Shown one piece after another: positions 1-6,739 of a stretch of 30,108 bases of DNA (positions within the stretch are counted from its first letter, which is position 1; each line of letters opens with the position of its first letter). Where the stretch lies: positions 1 to 30,108 of the forward strand of contig DDYF01000024.1 in the NCBI GenBank assembly GCA_002347645.1. Direction: 5' to 3'. Made by a program: the position numbers and the translations under genes. The stretch comes from Thermoleophilia bacterium UBA2241. GTDB lineage: Bacteria; Actinomycetota; Thermoleophilia; UBA2241. The notes under the pieces were generated by a model. The model saw only the letters and a program-made list of their open reading frames with translations, searched no databases and was not told the DNA's origin.

Positions 1-1
1 C

Positions 2-724
2 CAGTTCCCCATGGCCAAGCGCGCCCTTGAAGGACACGAGATCACCGTGGTCAACGTCGGCGACCCGCGCGCCGACCCCGCCGAGGTGGCCGTCATGCGC
101 CGCGACGGCGACAAGTGCCTCCTCATTCTCCCGATGGTTCACCGAGGTGAGGCGATCGGGCTGCTCGAAGTGCTCGACCACGCGCGCGAGCGCCGCTTCA
201 CGCGGCAGGAGATGCGGCTGGCCACGGCGATCGCCGGCCAGGCGGCGGTCGCCCTGCACAACGCACACGTCTTCGCGCAGCTGCGGCGCAGCGACCAGGA
301 CGTCCTCGACCTGCGCGGCGCGGTGCAGGCCATCGCCGACGCGCATCCGGCGCTTGGCGCCCAGCCGACGCCCGCCCGCGTCCTCCAGGAGACGGCGACC
401 CTCGCCGCGAGCGCGCTGCACGCGCTCTCGTGCGTGGCGAGCTGGGGTGACGAGAACGCCGGTGCGTCGGGCGTCGCCGACGGCGACGCCGCGGCACTGG
501 TGACGAACGCTTCCGGCTCCGCCGCGTCTCCACAGGCGGCGCAGGCCAAGCCGGCGCACGTCGTCGTGGCGACGGTGCCCTGCCGCGGACGCCAGCTCGC
601 CCTCACACTGACGCTCCCCGGCTCCGGCGGCGAGAGCCAGACCGAGCTCCTCGCGCTCATCGCGACGATCGCTGCCCGCGCGCTCGAGTGCCTGCTCGCA
701 CAGAGCGGGGCCGAGGAAGGCTAG
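2..724 (+). CDS. GAF-domain signalling protein, C-terminal part (5' end outside the window)
   Basis: The frame is open to the left edge (codons for Q-F-P precede the first ATG at 11), so this is probably the tail of a longer protein. Visible residues 1-95 (from the ATG) match the second half of a GAF domain: LPMVHRGEAIGLLEVL, then F-T-R-Q-E, then the closing helix with AIAGQAAVALHNA. Residues from about 115 to the end look like a second, degenerate GAF-like fold: a helix with P-A-R-V-L-Q-E-T, an Ala/Gly-rich middle, and a closing helix TELLALIATIAARALE. GAF domains bind small ligands or mediate dimerisation in signalling proteins. No output domain follows, so any kinase, cyclase or GGDEF module would lie upstream, outside the window. 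The family call is firm for the first domain and tentative for the second. The ligand is unknown. Confidence 0.75.
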   Translation, partial: QFPMAKRALEGHEITVVNVGDPRADPAEVAVMRRDGDKCLLILPMVHRGEAIGLLEVLDHARERRFTRQEMRLATAIAGQAAVALHNAHVFAQLRRSDQDVLDLRGAVQAIADAHPALGAQPTPARVLQETATLAASALHALSCVASWGDENAGASGVADGDAAALVTNASGSAASPQAAQAKPAHVVVATVPCRGRQLALTLTLPGSGGESQTELLALIATIAARALECLLAQSGAEEG

Positions 725-751
725 CGCCGCGGCGGCGTCCCGGCGCTCTGC

Positions 752-757
752 TATGCT
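752..757 (+). promoter_or_regulatory. -10 element (extended) of a leaderless dinG promoter
   Basis: TATGCT is preceded by TGC, giving an extended -10 (TGnTATGCT). Only six bases separate it from the GTG start at 764, so initiation would fall on the start codon itself. No Shine-Dalgarno sequence lies upstream. The -35 region is not recognisable. Confidence 0.55.
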
Positions 758-763
758 CGCCGG

Positions 764-3727
764 GTGCCCGACCGTCCTTTGACCTTCGTCGTCATCGACA
801 CCGAGACGACCGGCCTCGACCCCGTACGCGATCGAGTCATCGACATCGGTGCCGTGCGCCTCGACGCGGACCTCGGCGAGACCGACCGCTTCTCGTCGCT
901 CGTGCGCGCCGGCATCCCCGTGCCTCTCGCCATCACGCGCCTGACCGGCATCGACGACGCGGCGCTCGCCGACGCGCCGCCGTTCGCCGACGTGTTCGCC
1001 GCCTTCTCCCGCTTCGCCGCGGGCGCGCTGCTCGTGGGGCACAACGCGGCCTTCGACCGGGTGCACCTCGAGGCCGGGGCGCGCCGCGCGGGCCTCACAC
1101 CTTTGCGCGACGGCTGGTTCGACACCCTCGAGGCGGCGCTGCTCCTCTATCCCGAGCACGACCGCCACGCACTGCCCGTGCTCGCGGCCGAGTTGGGCAT
1201 CGGGCGCACGAGCCACCGAGCCCTGCCAGACGCCGAGACCACAGCTGAACTCCTGCGCCGTCTGGCCGCGCGCGCCGCCGGCCTCGCGACGGAAGAACGG
1301 CGCCTGCTCACGGCGGTACGGTGGGCGCCGCTGCGCGTCCTCGACGCAGTTGGCGCGCCGCCAGACCAAGCGCCGCCTCCGCTCGTCGCCGACGAGCCCC
1401 GGGGGGCTGCGCGCGAGGGCGCCCTGACGATGCTGCCCTGCACTCCAGACGGGTGGCGTGCGGAACTGGTCATAGACGAGGGTGGCGAGAATCGCGGCGC
1501 GGACGCCGGCACCGCGGGCGGCGGCCCCACGGGCCTCGCCGCCCGCTTGGCGGGCTACCGCCCGCGCGCCGGTCAGGCCACGATGGCTGCCGCGGTCGCC
1601 GAGGTCTTCGACCGCGGCGGCATCGGGCTCTTCGAGGCCGGCACGGGCATGGGCAAGAGCCTCGCCTACCTGCTGCCCATCGCCTTCGACAGCGCGGCGC
1701 GGGGCAGGCGCGTCGTGGTCAGCACCAAGACGAAGGCGCTGCAGCGTCAGCTGGCCGCCCATGAGCTTCCCCTGGTCGCCGCGGCTCTGCCCCCGGGGTG
1801 GAACTGGAGCGTCCTCATGGGGCGCGAGAACTATCTCTGCCGGCGGCGGCTCGACGAGGCCGTGCACGCCGAGACAGAGGTCCTGCCCGACGAGCGCCGG
1901 GGGCTCGCCTTGGCCTACCTCGTCGGACGTGCGCGGCGGGGAGAGGTCGACCTCTCGGCCCTGCCGTTCCGCGCGCAACGTGAGCTGCCCGCATTGGCCG
2001 AGCTGGCGCACGAGCTGCGCTCCTCGCGCGCGACCTGCCTGGGGCGGCACTGCCCGGCCCGGCGTCTCTGTCACTGGCGACTGGCGCGCGCGCGCGCCGA
2101 GGCGGCCCACCTCCTGTGCGTGAACCACGCCCTGCTCCTCACGGGCTCCGAGATCCTCCCCCACTACGAGCACGTCGTCGTCGACGAGGCTCACCTGCTG
2201 CCCGCAGAGGCCAGCTCTGCCTTCAGCGAGGAGATCGACTGGACGGCCCTCGAGGCGCTGGGTCGCGCGCTGCGCGGCCCTGGCCGCCAGCGGCCGCTGG
2301 CGGCCCGCCTGCGCGCCCTCGGACGTCACGCCGAGCCTGCGCAGGCCAAGGCTCTGCTCGCCTGTGCCGACGACGCCGACCGGCTCCTCGCCGACCTTCC
2401 GGCGCTGGCTCGCGCTGTCGGGGAGGCGCTCGTGCCCCTCGCCCGCGCCGCCGAGGCGGCCGGCGTCGACGAGCCCGCGCGACGCGGCGGCGAGCGCACA
2501 CGGACCCTGTCGAGTGCGCCAGACGGACCGCCGGCACCCGGCGATTACAGCCTGAGTGCCTGGCTCACACCCGGGCTGCGCGAGACGCCGGCGTGGGACG
2601 AGCTCACCGACGCGGCCGCGGTCCTCGCCGAGCGCCTCGACGCCGTCGCCGGATCCGCGGCGGAGGCCGCCGCAGCGCTCTCCGAAGAGCATCGCGAGAC
2701 GCCGGCCCTGCTCACTCTCGCCGAAGACGCCGGCCGCGCGGCGGCGCTGCTCGTCGACCTGCCCGAGACGAGCGGCTCATCGACGGTGCTGTGGACCGAG
2801 ATCCAGGCACCCGACGCCGGGAGGGACGCGGACGCCGCGACCCCCGCCGGCCCCCGCTGGACCCTCACGCGCACCCCGCTCTCCCCCGCCGGTGCGTGCC
2901 GCGACAAGCTGTGGGACACGCTGAGGGGGGCGGTCCTCACCAGTGCCACGCTGACGGTCGCCGGCTCGTTCGCGTACTACCGCGACTCCACGGGGCTCAC
3001 GGCCGATCTCGACGTGCAGGAGCGGGTCTTCACTTCGCCGTTCGATTACGCGCGGCAGGCCGTCCTCGTCCTCGAGCACGACCCCGGGAGCAGCTGGCGC
3101 CCGGACCGTGTCGCCGACCGGCAGACCGCGCGCCTGACCCGCCTGGCGGAGGTGACCGGTGGGCGCACGCTCGCTCTCTTCACCAACCGCCGTGACATGC
3201 ACCGGGTCGCCGCAGCGGTGGGCGCCCACCTCGAAGACGACGGACTGCTGGTCCTCGCCCAGGGCATGCACGGCAGCGCGGCCGCCCTCGCCGACGAGTT
3301 CCGCTCACACCCGCAGACGATGCTCCTCGGCGTCGATTCGCTGTGGACTGGGCAGGACTTCCCCGGCGATGCCCTCATCTGCCTGGTCATCGCGCGGCTC
3401 CCCTTCCCCCGCCAGGACCCTCTGGTGCAGGCGCGCCGCAGGGCGTGCGCCGAGGAGGGCCGCGACTGGTTCCGGACGTTCTACCTGCCGGAGGCCGTCC
3501 TCAGGTTCAGGCAGGGCTTTGGGCGGCTCATCCGCACCGAGACAGACGTGGGCGTGGTGGTCGTGCTCGACCACCGGCTGACCCAGAAGACCTACGGGCG
3601 CGACTTCCTCGACAGCCTGCCGCCCGTCCCGGTCGTGCACGCCGCCCCCGACGAGATCCCGGCCGTCGTCGCCGCGCACCTGCGGAGATTACAGGCAGAG
3701 CGCGACCGGCCATCTCGCGTCACTTGA
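764..3727 (+). CDS. dinG: DinG-family ATP-dependent helicase with N-terminal DEDDh 3'-5' exonuclease domain
   Basis: A 987-residue fusion. Residues 1-170 are a DnaQ-like exonuclease: D11 and E13 in IDTETTG, HNAAFD at 93-98, and H151/D156 in HRALPDAETT complete the DEDDh set. Residues about 260-975 are an XPD/DinG superfamily 2 helicase: Walker A EAGTGMGKS (291-299), DEAH box (474-477), motif LTSATL, and the C-terminal LDSLWTGQDF-like and QGFGRLIR motifs. Four cysteines (C359, C425, C430, C436) sit where DinG/XPD proteins bind a [4Fe-4S] cluster. The family unwinds DNA 5'-3' and resolves R-loops and recombination structures. The exonuclease-DinG architecture is well known in Gram-positive bacteria. 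The GTG start follows an extended -10 by six bases with no Shine-Dalgarno sequence, so translation is probably leaderless. The 3' end overlaps the convergent gene by 8 bp. Confidence 0.93.
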   Translation: MPDRPLTFVVIDTETTGLDPVRDRVIDIGAVRLDADLGETDRFSSLVRAGIPVPLAITRLTGIDDAALADAPPFADVFAAFSRFAAGALLVGHNAAFDRVHLEAGARRAGLTPLRDGWFDTLEAALLLYPEHDRHALPVLAAELGIGRTSHRALPDAETTAELLRRLAARAAGLATEERRLLTAVRWAPLRVLDAVGAPPDQAPPPLVADEPRGAAREGALTMLPCTPDGWRAELVIDEGGENRGADAGTAGGGPTGLAARLAGYRPRAGQATMAAAVAEVFDRGGIGLFEAGTGMGKSLAYLLPIAFDSAARGRRVVVSTKTKALQRQLAAHELPLVAAALPPGWNWSVLMGRENYLCRRRLDEAVHAETEVLPDERRGLALAYLVGRARRGEVDLSALPFRAQRELPALAELAHELRSSRATCLGRHCPARRLCHWRLARARAEAAHLLCVNHALLLTGSEILPHYEHVVVDEAHLLPAEASSAFSEEIDWTALEALGRALRGPGRQRPLAARLRALGRHAEPAQAKALLACADDADRLLADLPALARAVGEALVPLARAAEAAGVDEPARRGGERTRTLSSAPDGPPAPGDYSLSAWLTPGLRETPAWDELTDAAAVLAERLDAVAGSAAEAAAALSEEHRETPALLTLAEDAGRAAALLVDLPETSGSSTVLWTEIQAPDAGRDADAATPAGPRWTLTRTPLSPAGACRDKLWDTLRGAVLTSATLTVAGSFAYYRDSTGLTADLDVQERVFTSPFDYARQAVLVLEHDPGSSWRPDRVADRQTARLTRLAEVTGGRTLALFTNRRDMHRVAAAVGAHLEDDGLLVLAQGMHGSAAALADEFRSHPQTMLLGVDSLWTGQDFPGDALICLVIARLPFPRQDPLVQARRRACAEEGRDWFRTFYLPEAVLRFRQGFGRLIRTETDVGVVVVLDHRLTQKTYGRDFLDSLPPVPVVHAAPDEIPAVVAAHLRRLQAERDRPSRVT

Positions 3728-4100
3728 GCAGCCTGCCCTCTCCCTTCGCCTCGCTGAGCTTCATCAGGCGCGCCTTGGACACCTTGTGGCAGTACGGACA
3801 GGTGAGCTTCTTGTAGCTGTAGTACGTCCCGTCGTCGTTCTTGCCCACCTGGGACACGGTAAAGAAGTTGACGAGGGTCGGGACCTGGAACGGGCGCCCG
3901 CACTTCCCGCACTTGTAGCCGCCCTTTCTCGACATCAGGCTCACGAACACCCACAGCCCGCCGAGGATGAAGAGCGCGGTCCAGAAGATGCCGCGCCGCG
4001 GCTCGATCACCGCGATCGCGAAGACGATCACGGCCAGGAAGAAGAGGAGCTTCCAGACGGTGCCCCACCAGTCTGCCTGCCTGGGGATGAACCTTGCCAC
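3720..4100 (-). CDS. Small membrane protein with C-terminal zinc ribbon
   Basis: 126 residues. Two adjacent hydrophobic segments (about 14-32 and 38-57) form a hairpin in the membrane. A cytoplasmic-looking tail follows, with paired CxxC motifs (CGKCG near residue 64 and CPYC near 102) typical of a zinc ribbon, and a basic end. No named family is recognised. The GTG start is chosen because a GAAGGGAG Shine-Dalgarno sequence lies just upstream and the next upstream gene on this strand ends 17 bases away. The stop codon overlaps the end of dinG tail to tail. It is probably co-transcribed with the 39-residue membrane peptide upstream. A role in membrane protein quality control or assembly would be speculation. 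Confidence 0.8.
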   Translation of the reverse strand: MARFIPRQADWWGTVWKLLFFLAVIVFAIAVIEPRRGIFWTALFILGGLWVFVSLMSRKGGYKCGKCGRPFQVPTLVNFFTVSQVGKNDDGTYYSYKKLTCPYCHKVSKARLMKLSEAKGEGRLLK

Positions 4101-4117
4101 GCGCCGCTCCCTTCCTG

Positions 4118-4237
4118 CTATCCGCCGATCGGACCGGCGACGAAGTTGACAGCGATGAAGATGCCCATCAGGACCAAGGTGACGACGACCACGAACACGA
4201 CCGTCGAGGCCAGTCCGGAGAAGAACTGTCTGGCCAC
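4118..4237 (-). CDS. 39-residue single-pass membrane peptide
   Basis: A short frame, GTG to TAG, encoding 39 residues. A six-residue N-terminus (V-A-R-Q-F-F) leads into a long hydrophobic stretch rich in Val, Leu, Ile and Phe (about 12-34), ending in V-A-G-P-I-G-G. The start is supported by a near-perfect Shine-Dalgarno sequence (AAGGAGG) five to six bases upstream of the GTG. The next gene on the strand begins 17 bases downstream, so the two probably form an operon. Bacterial single-pass peptides often act as subunits or regulators of larger membrane proteins. The obvious candidate partner is the downstream zinc-ribbon membrane protein, but this is inference. Confidence 0.65.
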   Translation of the reverse strand: MARQFFSGLASTVVFVVVVTLVLMGIFIAVNFVAGPIGG

Positions 4238-4402
4238 GGTGTCCTCCTTCCGCGAGGCTGCCCGCTAGTATGCCGCAGGGCGCGGCTCGGAGAAAGCTGA
4301 CCGCCGCGAGACGGCCGGCGCGCAGGCCGGACGGGGCCGCCCGTTACTCCTCGCGCCGACCGGGTACCACAGGGGCATCGCACCCGCAGCGCGGGAGGGA
4401 CC
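4238..4402. promoter_or_regulatory. Divergent intergenic region between two small-protein genes
   Basis: This 165-base stretch separates the minus-strand membrane operon from the plus-strand 61-residue gene. It must hold the promoters for both. Each gene has a good Shine-Dalgarno sequence at its edge. TAGTAT at 4266-4271 is the only clear AT-rich hexamer, and its orientation cannot be decided from the sequence. Confidence 0.3.
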
Positions 4403-4588
4403 ATGAGAGAAGAGCCGACGTCCGCCGACGACCCACCGGCCGGCGGCAAGAAGAGTCACCGGCGTCGCCACCGACGCGCAGGTTGGGAGCCCCCCGACGC
4501 CGGACGGGACGCCCCGAAGCAGATCCGCAGCGGGAAGACGATGCACCATCCCGCCTTCCGCATCGGCGAGATCAAGCGCGGGAAGTAA
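4403..4588 (+). CDS. Small basic hypothetical protein (61 aa)
   Basis: An ATG preceded at good spacing by GGGAGGG opens a 61-codon frame with strong G/C third-position bias, ending in TAA. The protein starts acidic (M-R-E-E-P-T), then becomes basic: KKSHRRRHRR near residues 16-25, and a tail I-G-E-I-K-R-G-K. No domain, signal peptide or membrane segment is visible. The Arg/Lys/His clusters would suit nucleic-acid or ribosome binding, but that is only a composition-based guess. It is convergent with the flavoprotein gene, with 16 bases between the stop codons. It might be a chance frame in GC-rich DNA. The Shine-Dalgarno sequence and codon pattern favour a real gene. Confidence 0.55.
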   Translation: MREEPTSADDPPAGGKKSHRRRHRRAGWEPPDAGRDAPKQIRSGKTMHHPAFRIGEIKRGK

Positions 4589-4604
4589 CGACCGCGGCAG
4601 GGGC

Positions 4605-5183
4605 TCAGGGGCGCAGGCGCGCCAACACCCACGCCATATGGCGGCCGAGGGTGCGCATCGTCTCGACGCCCTCGGCGTCACTCTCGACGTCGCCTGCCTC
4701 GTGGCCGACGCCCATGTTCCAGTAGCTCGAGCCGACGACGACCATCTCGTTGATCAGGAACCAGTGGGTGATGGAGTCGAGCGCATGGATGGCGCCGCCC
4801 CGTCGCACGGCGACGACGGCGGCGCCCACCTTGCGGGCCAGCGGGTTCCCGTTCCTTCGCGTGGCGTAACCGGCGCGTTCCATCAACGCCTGGGTCGCGG
4901 CCGTGCAGTTGGCGTAGTACGTCGGCGAGGCGATGACGATGCCGTCCGCCTCGAGCATCTTCTGGATACAGTCGTTCACGCCGTCGTCCCTGAGCCCCGA
5001 ACACCGGCAATCCTTCGTCTCGGCGCACTTCAGGCACCCCGTGCACCCGGCGAAGCGCCGGCTCGCGAGCTGGACCAACTCGGTCTCGACTCCGGCGGCC
5101 TCAAGCTCGGCGAGCACGTGCCGCAGGAGCAGCGTCGTGTTGCCGTCTCTGCGGGGGCTGCCGTTGAAGGCGACGACCTTCAT
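4605..5183 (-). CDS. NAD(P)H-dependent FMN reductase / iron-sulfur flavoprotein family
   Basis: 192 residues with the flavodoxin-like fold of the NADPH-dependent FMN reductase family: the FMN phosphate loop GSPRRDGNT at residues 8-16, and SPTYYANCTA near 106-115, the usual second FMN-contact motif. C47, C50, C53 and C59 give C-x2-C-x2-C-x5-C, which matches the cysteine motif of archaeal and anaerobic iron-sulfur flavoproteins, so a [4Fe-4S] cluster next to FMN is likely. Such proteins shuttle electrons or reduce quinones, metals or oxygen species in anaerobes; the substrate here cannot be told. Its ATG overlaps the stop codon of the upstream nuclease gene (ATGA), so the two are translationally coupled, although their functions are not obviously related. 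Confidence 0.87.
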   Translation of the reverse strand: MKVVAFNGSPRRDGNTTLLLRHVLAELEAAGVETELVQLASRRFAGCTGCLKCAETKDCRCSGLRDDGVNDCIQKMLEADGIVIASPTYYANCTAATQALMERAGYATRRNGNPLARKVGAAVVAVRRGGAIHALDSITHWFLINEMVVVGSSYWNMGVGHEAGDVESDAEGVETMRTLGRHMAWVLARLRP

Positions 5184-6598
5184 CTCAGCGCCTCCTCTCG
5201 GGCCGGCGCCGCCGGCCGGCGTTCCAGGTGATGGGCCAGACGGACGAGGGCCAGCGTGTCCAGGGCGCAGTACTCGAGCAGCGCGTGGCGCAACTCGTCA
5301 CGCCGCGCTGCCGGGGTGTCCGCGGCGATGGCTTCGTGGTAGGCGGCCTGCGCCGAGAGCCCGTCCTGGACCTCGTCGAGGTCGGCGTGGGCGAGCTCGG
5401 GGGCGATCGTCGGCAGGACCGTCTTCAGCGAGTACGAGCCGTTCAGGGCGGGATGCGTATAGTGCTGGCGCGCGAGGCGGAAGAGGTCGACCAGCCTGCC
5501 CGTCACGTTCTCGATCGCCGGGGCGAGATCGGGGAAGCGCGCCGCAAGCTCGACGAGGCGCCACTTCTCGAAGTCGGTGTACACGAAGACAGGCCCGCGT
5601 TCGCCGAGGGTGGCGAGCAGCGCGTCGGCGGCGGCGCGCATGGGCGCGCCGCCGCCCGTGTCGAGGTGCTCGGCGTGCTCGATCTTCCCGAAAGCGGGCT
5701 CGAGGTGGCACGACCACTGGAAGGGCAGCTGCTCGTAGGGTCGGGTCTCCGGCCAGACGGGGACGGTGAACTGCACGGTCTCGAAGTCGAGGTAGAAGCG
5801 CGGGAACGGCAGCGACGCGAGGTAGGCCGACGCGGCGGGATCGACGCGGCCCAGGGCGGGGTCGGGCGCCTCTGGTGCCTGCTCCCCGGCCGAGTCGCGC
5901 GCCACGGCGGGCGCCCGACCGTCGCGCCCTTCGCAATACGGCAGGAACGGGCACTCGAACGGCTTGCGGCACTGCTGACCGGTGGCGATGGCGGGCTCGC
6001 CGCCGTTGAGGATCTCGACGAAGTTGGTCACCCAGCCCGGCACGCGCGCGAGGATCGGCCTCACCTGGTCGGCGATGGGGATCTCGCTGAAGAAGCCGCG
6101 ATAGTCGCCGCCCCCCGGATAGACGAACTCGGGGTCGATCACGGCCATGTTCAGCACATCGAGCGGAAGTCCGTTGCCCTCCAGGACCCACGTCTGCACG
6201 GCGACGTCGGTGAGGTGGTACTCCTTGAGGCGCGTCGCCGACTTGACCTCGGTCATGCGGTAGCGGCCCTCGCGGCGCTCGAGGATGTCGGTGCGCACGA
6301 AGACCCCCCGGTGACGGAATGCGGCCTCGAAGACGGTGACGTCGCCCTCGCCGCCCAGGGCGACCGCCGTCTCCTTGAGTGCGCGGTCGAGGTCGTCCTG
6401 CCATTCGACGAGCACGCCGCCGGGACGGAGAGTGCGGGCCACGTCGTTGACGTCGTGGCCGGCGGCGAAGAGGCGCCGGGTCTCCGGCGGGTACTCCGCG
6501 AGGGAGGAACGGTGCACCTGCAGCCAGAGGCGCTTGCCGCACTGCAGGCCGTAGGTGATGCGTGACTTCGAGAGGCCGAATCGTCGCACTGCCTCCAT
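5180..6598 (-). CDS. RecB-like Fe-S nuclease fused to DUF2779/DEDD exonuclease-like domain
   Basis: 472 residues from the ATG at 6598. Residues 1-225 look like a PD-(D/E)xK (RecB/Cas4-like) nuclease: E91, D104, EVK at 117-119 and Q135 in the order expected for the active site. C20, C210, C216 and C222 form the one-plus-three cysteine arrangement used for a [4Fe-4S] cluster in AddB/Cas4-type enzymes. Residues about 255-465 are the DUF2779 region: FYLDFET (D271, E273) is a DnaQ-like motif I, and YCALD near the C-terminus matches the YxxxD motif III of DEDDy exonucleases. Two nuclease domains in one chain suggest processing of DNA ends. The start is uncertain: a -10 hexamer (6597-6602) overlaps this ATG and lies exactly seven bases before GTG 6589, so a leaderless 469-residue form starting M-R-R-F-G is quite possible. 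The 3' end overlaps the flavoprotein start. Confidence 0.85.
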   Translation of the reverse strand: MEAVRRFGLSKSRITYGLQCGKRLWLQVHRSSLAEYPPETRRLFAAGHDVNDVARTLRPGGVLVEWQDDLDRALKETAVALGGEGDVTVFEAAFRHRGVFVRTDILERREGRYRMTEVKSATRLKEYHLTDVAVQTWVLEGNGLPLDVLNMAVIDPEFVYPGGGDYRGFFSEIPIADQVRPILARVPGWVTNFVEILNGGEPAIATGQQCRKPFECPFLPYCEGRDGRAPAVARDSAGEQAPEAPDPALGRVDPAASAYLASLPFPRFYLDFETVQFTVPVWPETRPYEQLPFQWSCHLEPAFGKIEHAEHLDTGGGAPMRAAADALLATLGERGPVFVYTDFEKWRLVELAARFPDLAPAIENVTGRLVDLFRLARQHYTHPALNGSYSLKTVLPTIAPELAHADLDEVQDGLSAQAAYHEAIAADTPAARRDELRHALLEYCALDTLALVRLAHHLERRPAAPAREEALR

Positions 6599-6602
6599 TG
6601 TA
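6597..6602 (-). promoter_or_regulatory. -10 element overlapping the annotated start of the RecB/DUF2779 nuclease
   Basis: TACAAT reading on the minus strand, the closest -10 match on that strand near the gene. Its last two bases are part of the ATG at 6598. Transcription would start about seven bases on, at GTG 6589, which is in frame. Confidence 0.5.
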
Positions 6603-6739
6603 GAGGAGACTCGGGACGGGCGACACCGCACGCCGACAGTCGGTCGCCCGTTCGACCGTTCGGGGTGCTCGGGGCGACCGTACGCCGCGGCGACCCCTTC
6701 GCCCCCGAGCCGTCCGTCTGCTGTGGTATGTTCGCCGCC
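6599..6739. promoter_or_regulatory. Divergent promoter region between the nuclease gene and sbcD
   Basis: This 141-base region drives two diverging nuclease operons. It holds an inverted repeat with 8-bp arms (CGGGCGAC at 6617-6624 and GTCGCCCG at 6643-6650) that overlaps the expected -35 zone of the minus-strand promoter. A tandem direct repeat of CCGTTCG (6648-6654 and 6656-6662) adjoins it. These are candidate regulator sites. No GAAC-N4-GTTC actinobacterial LexA box was found. Confidence 0.4.
6727..6732 (+). promoter_or_regulatory. -10 element (extended) of a leaderless sbcD promoter
   Basis: TATGTT preceded by TGG (extended -10 pattern). Seven bases separate it from ATG 6740. There is no Shine-Dalgarno sequence, so transcription would begin at the A of the start codon. 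Confidence 0.55.
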
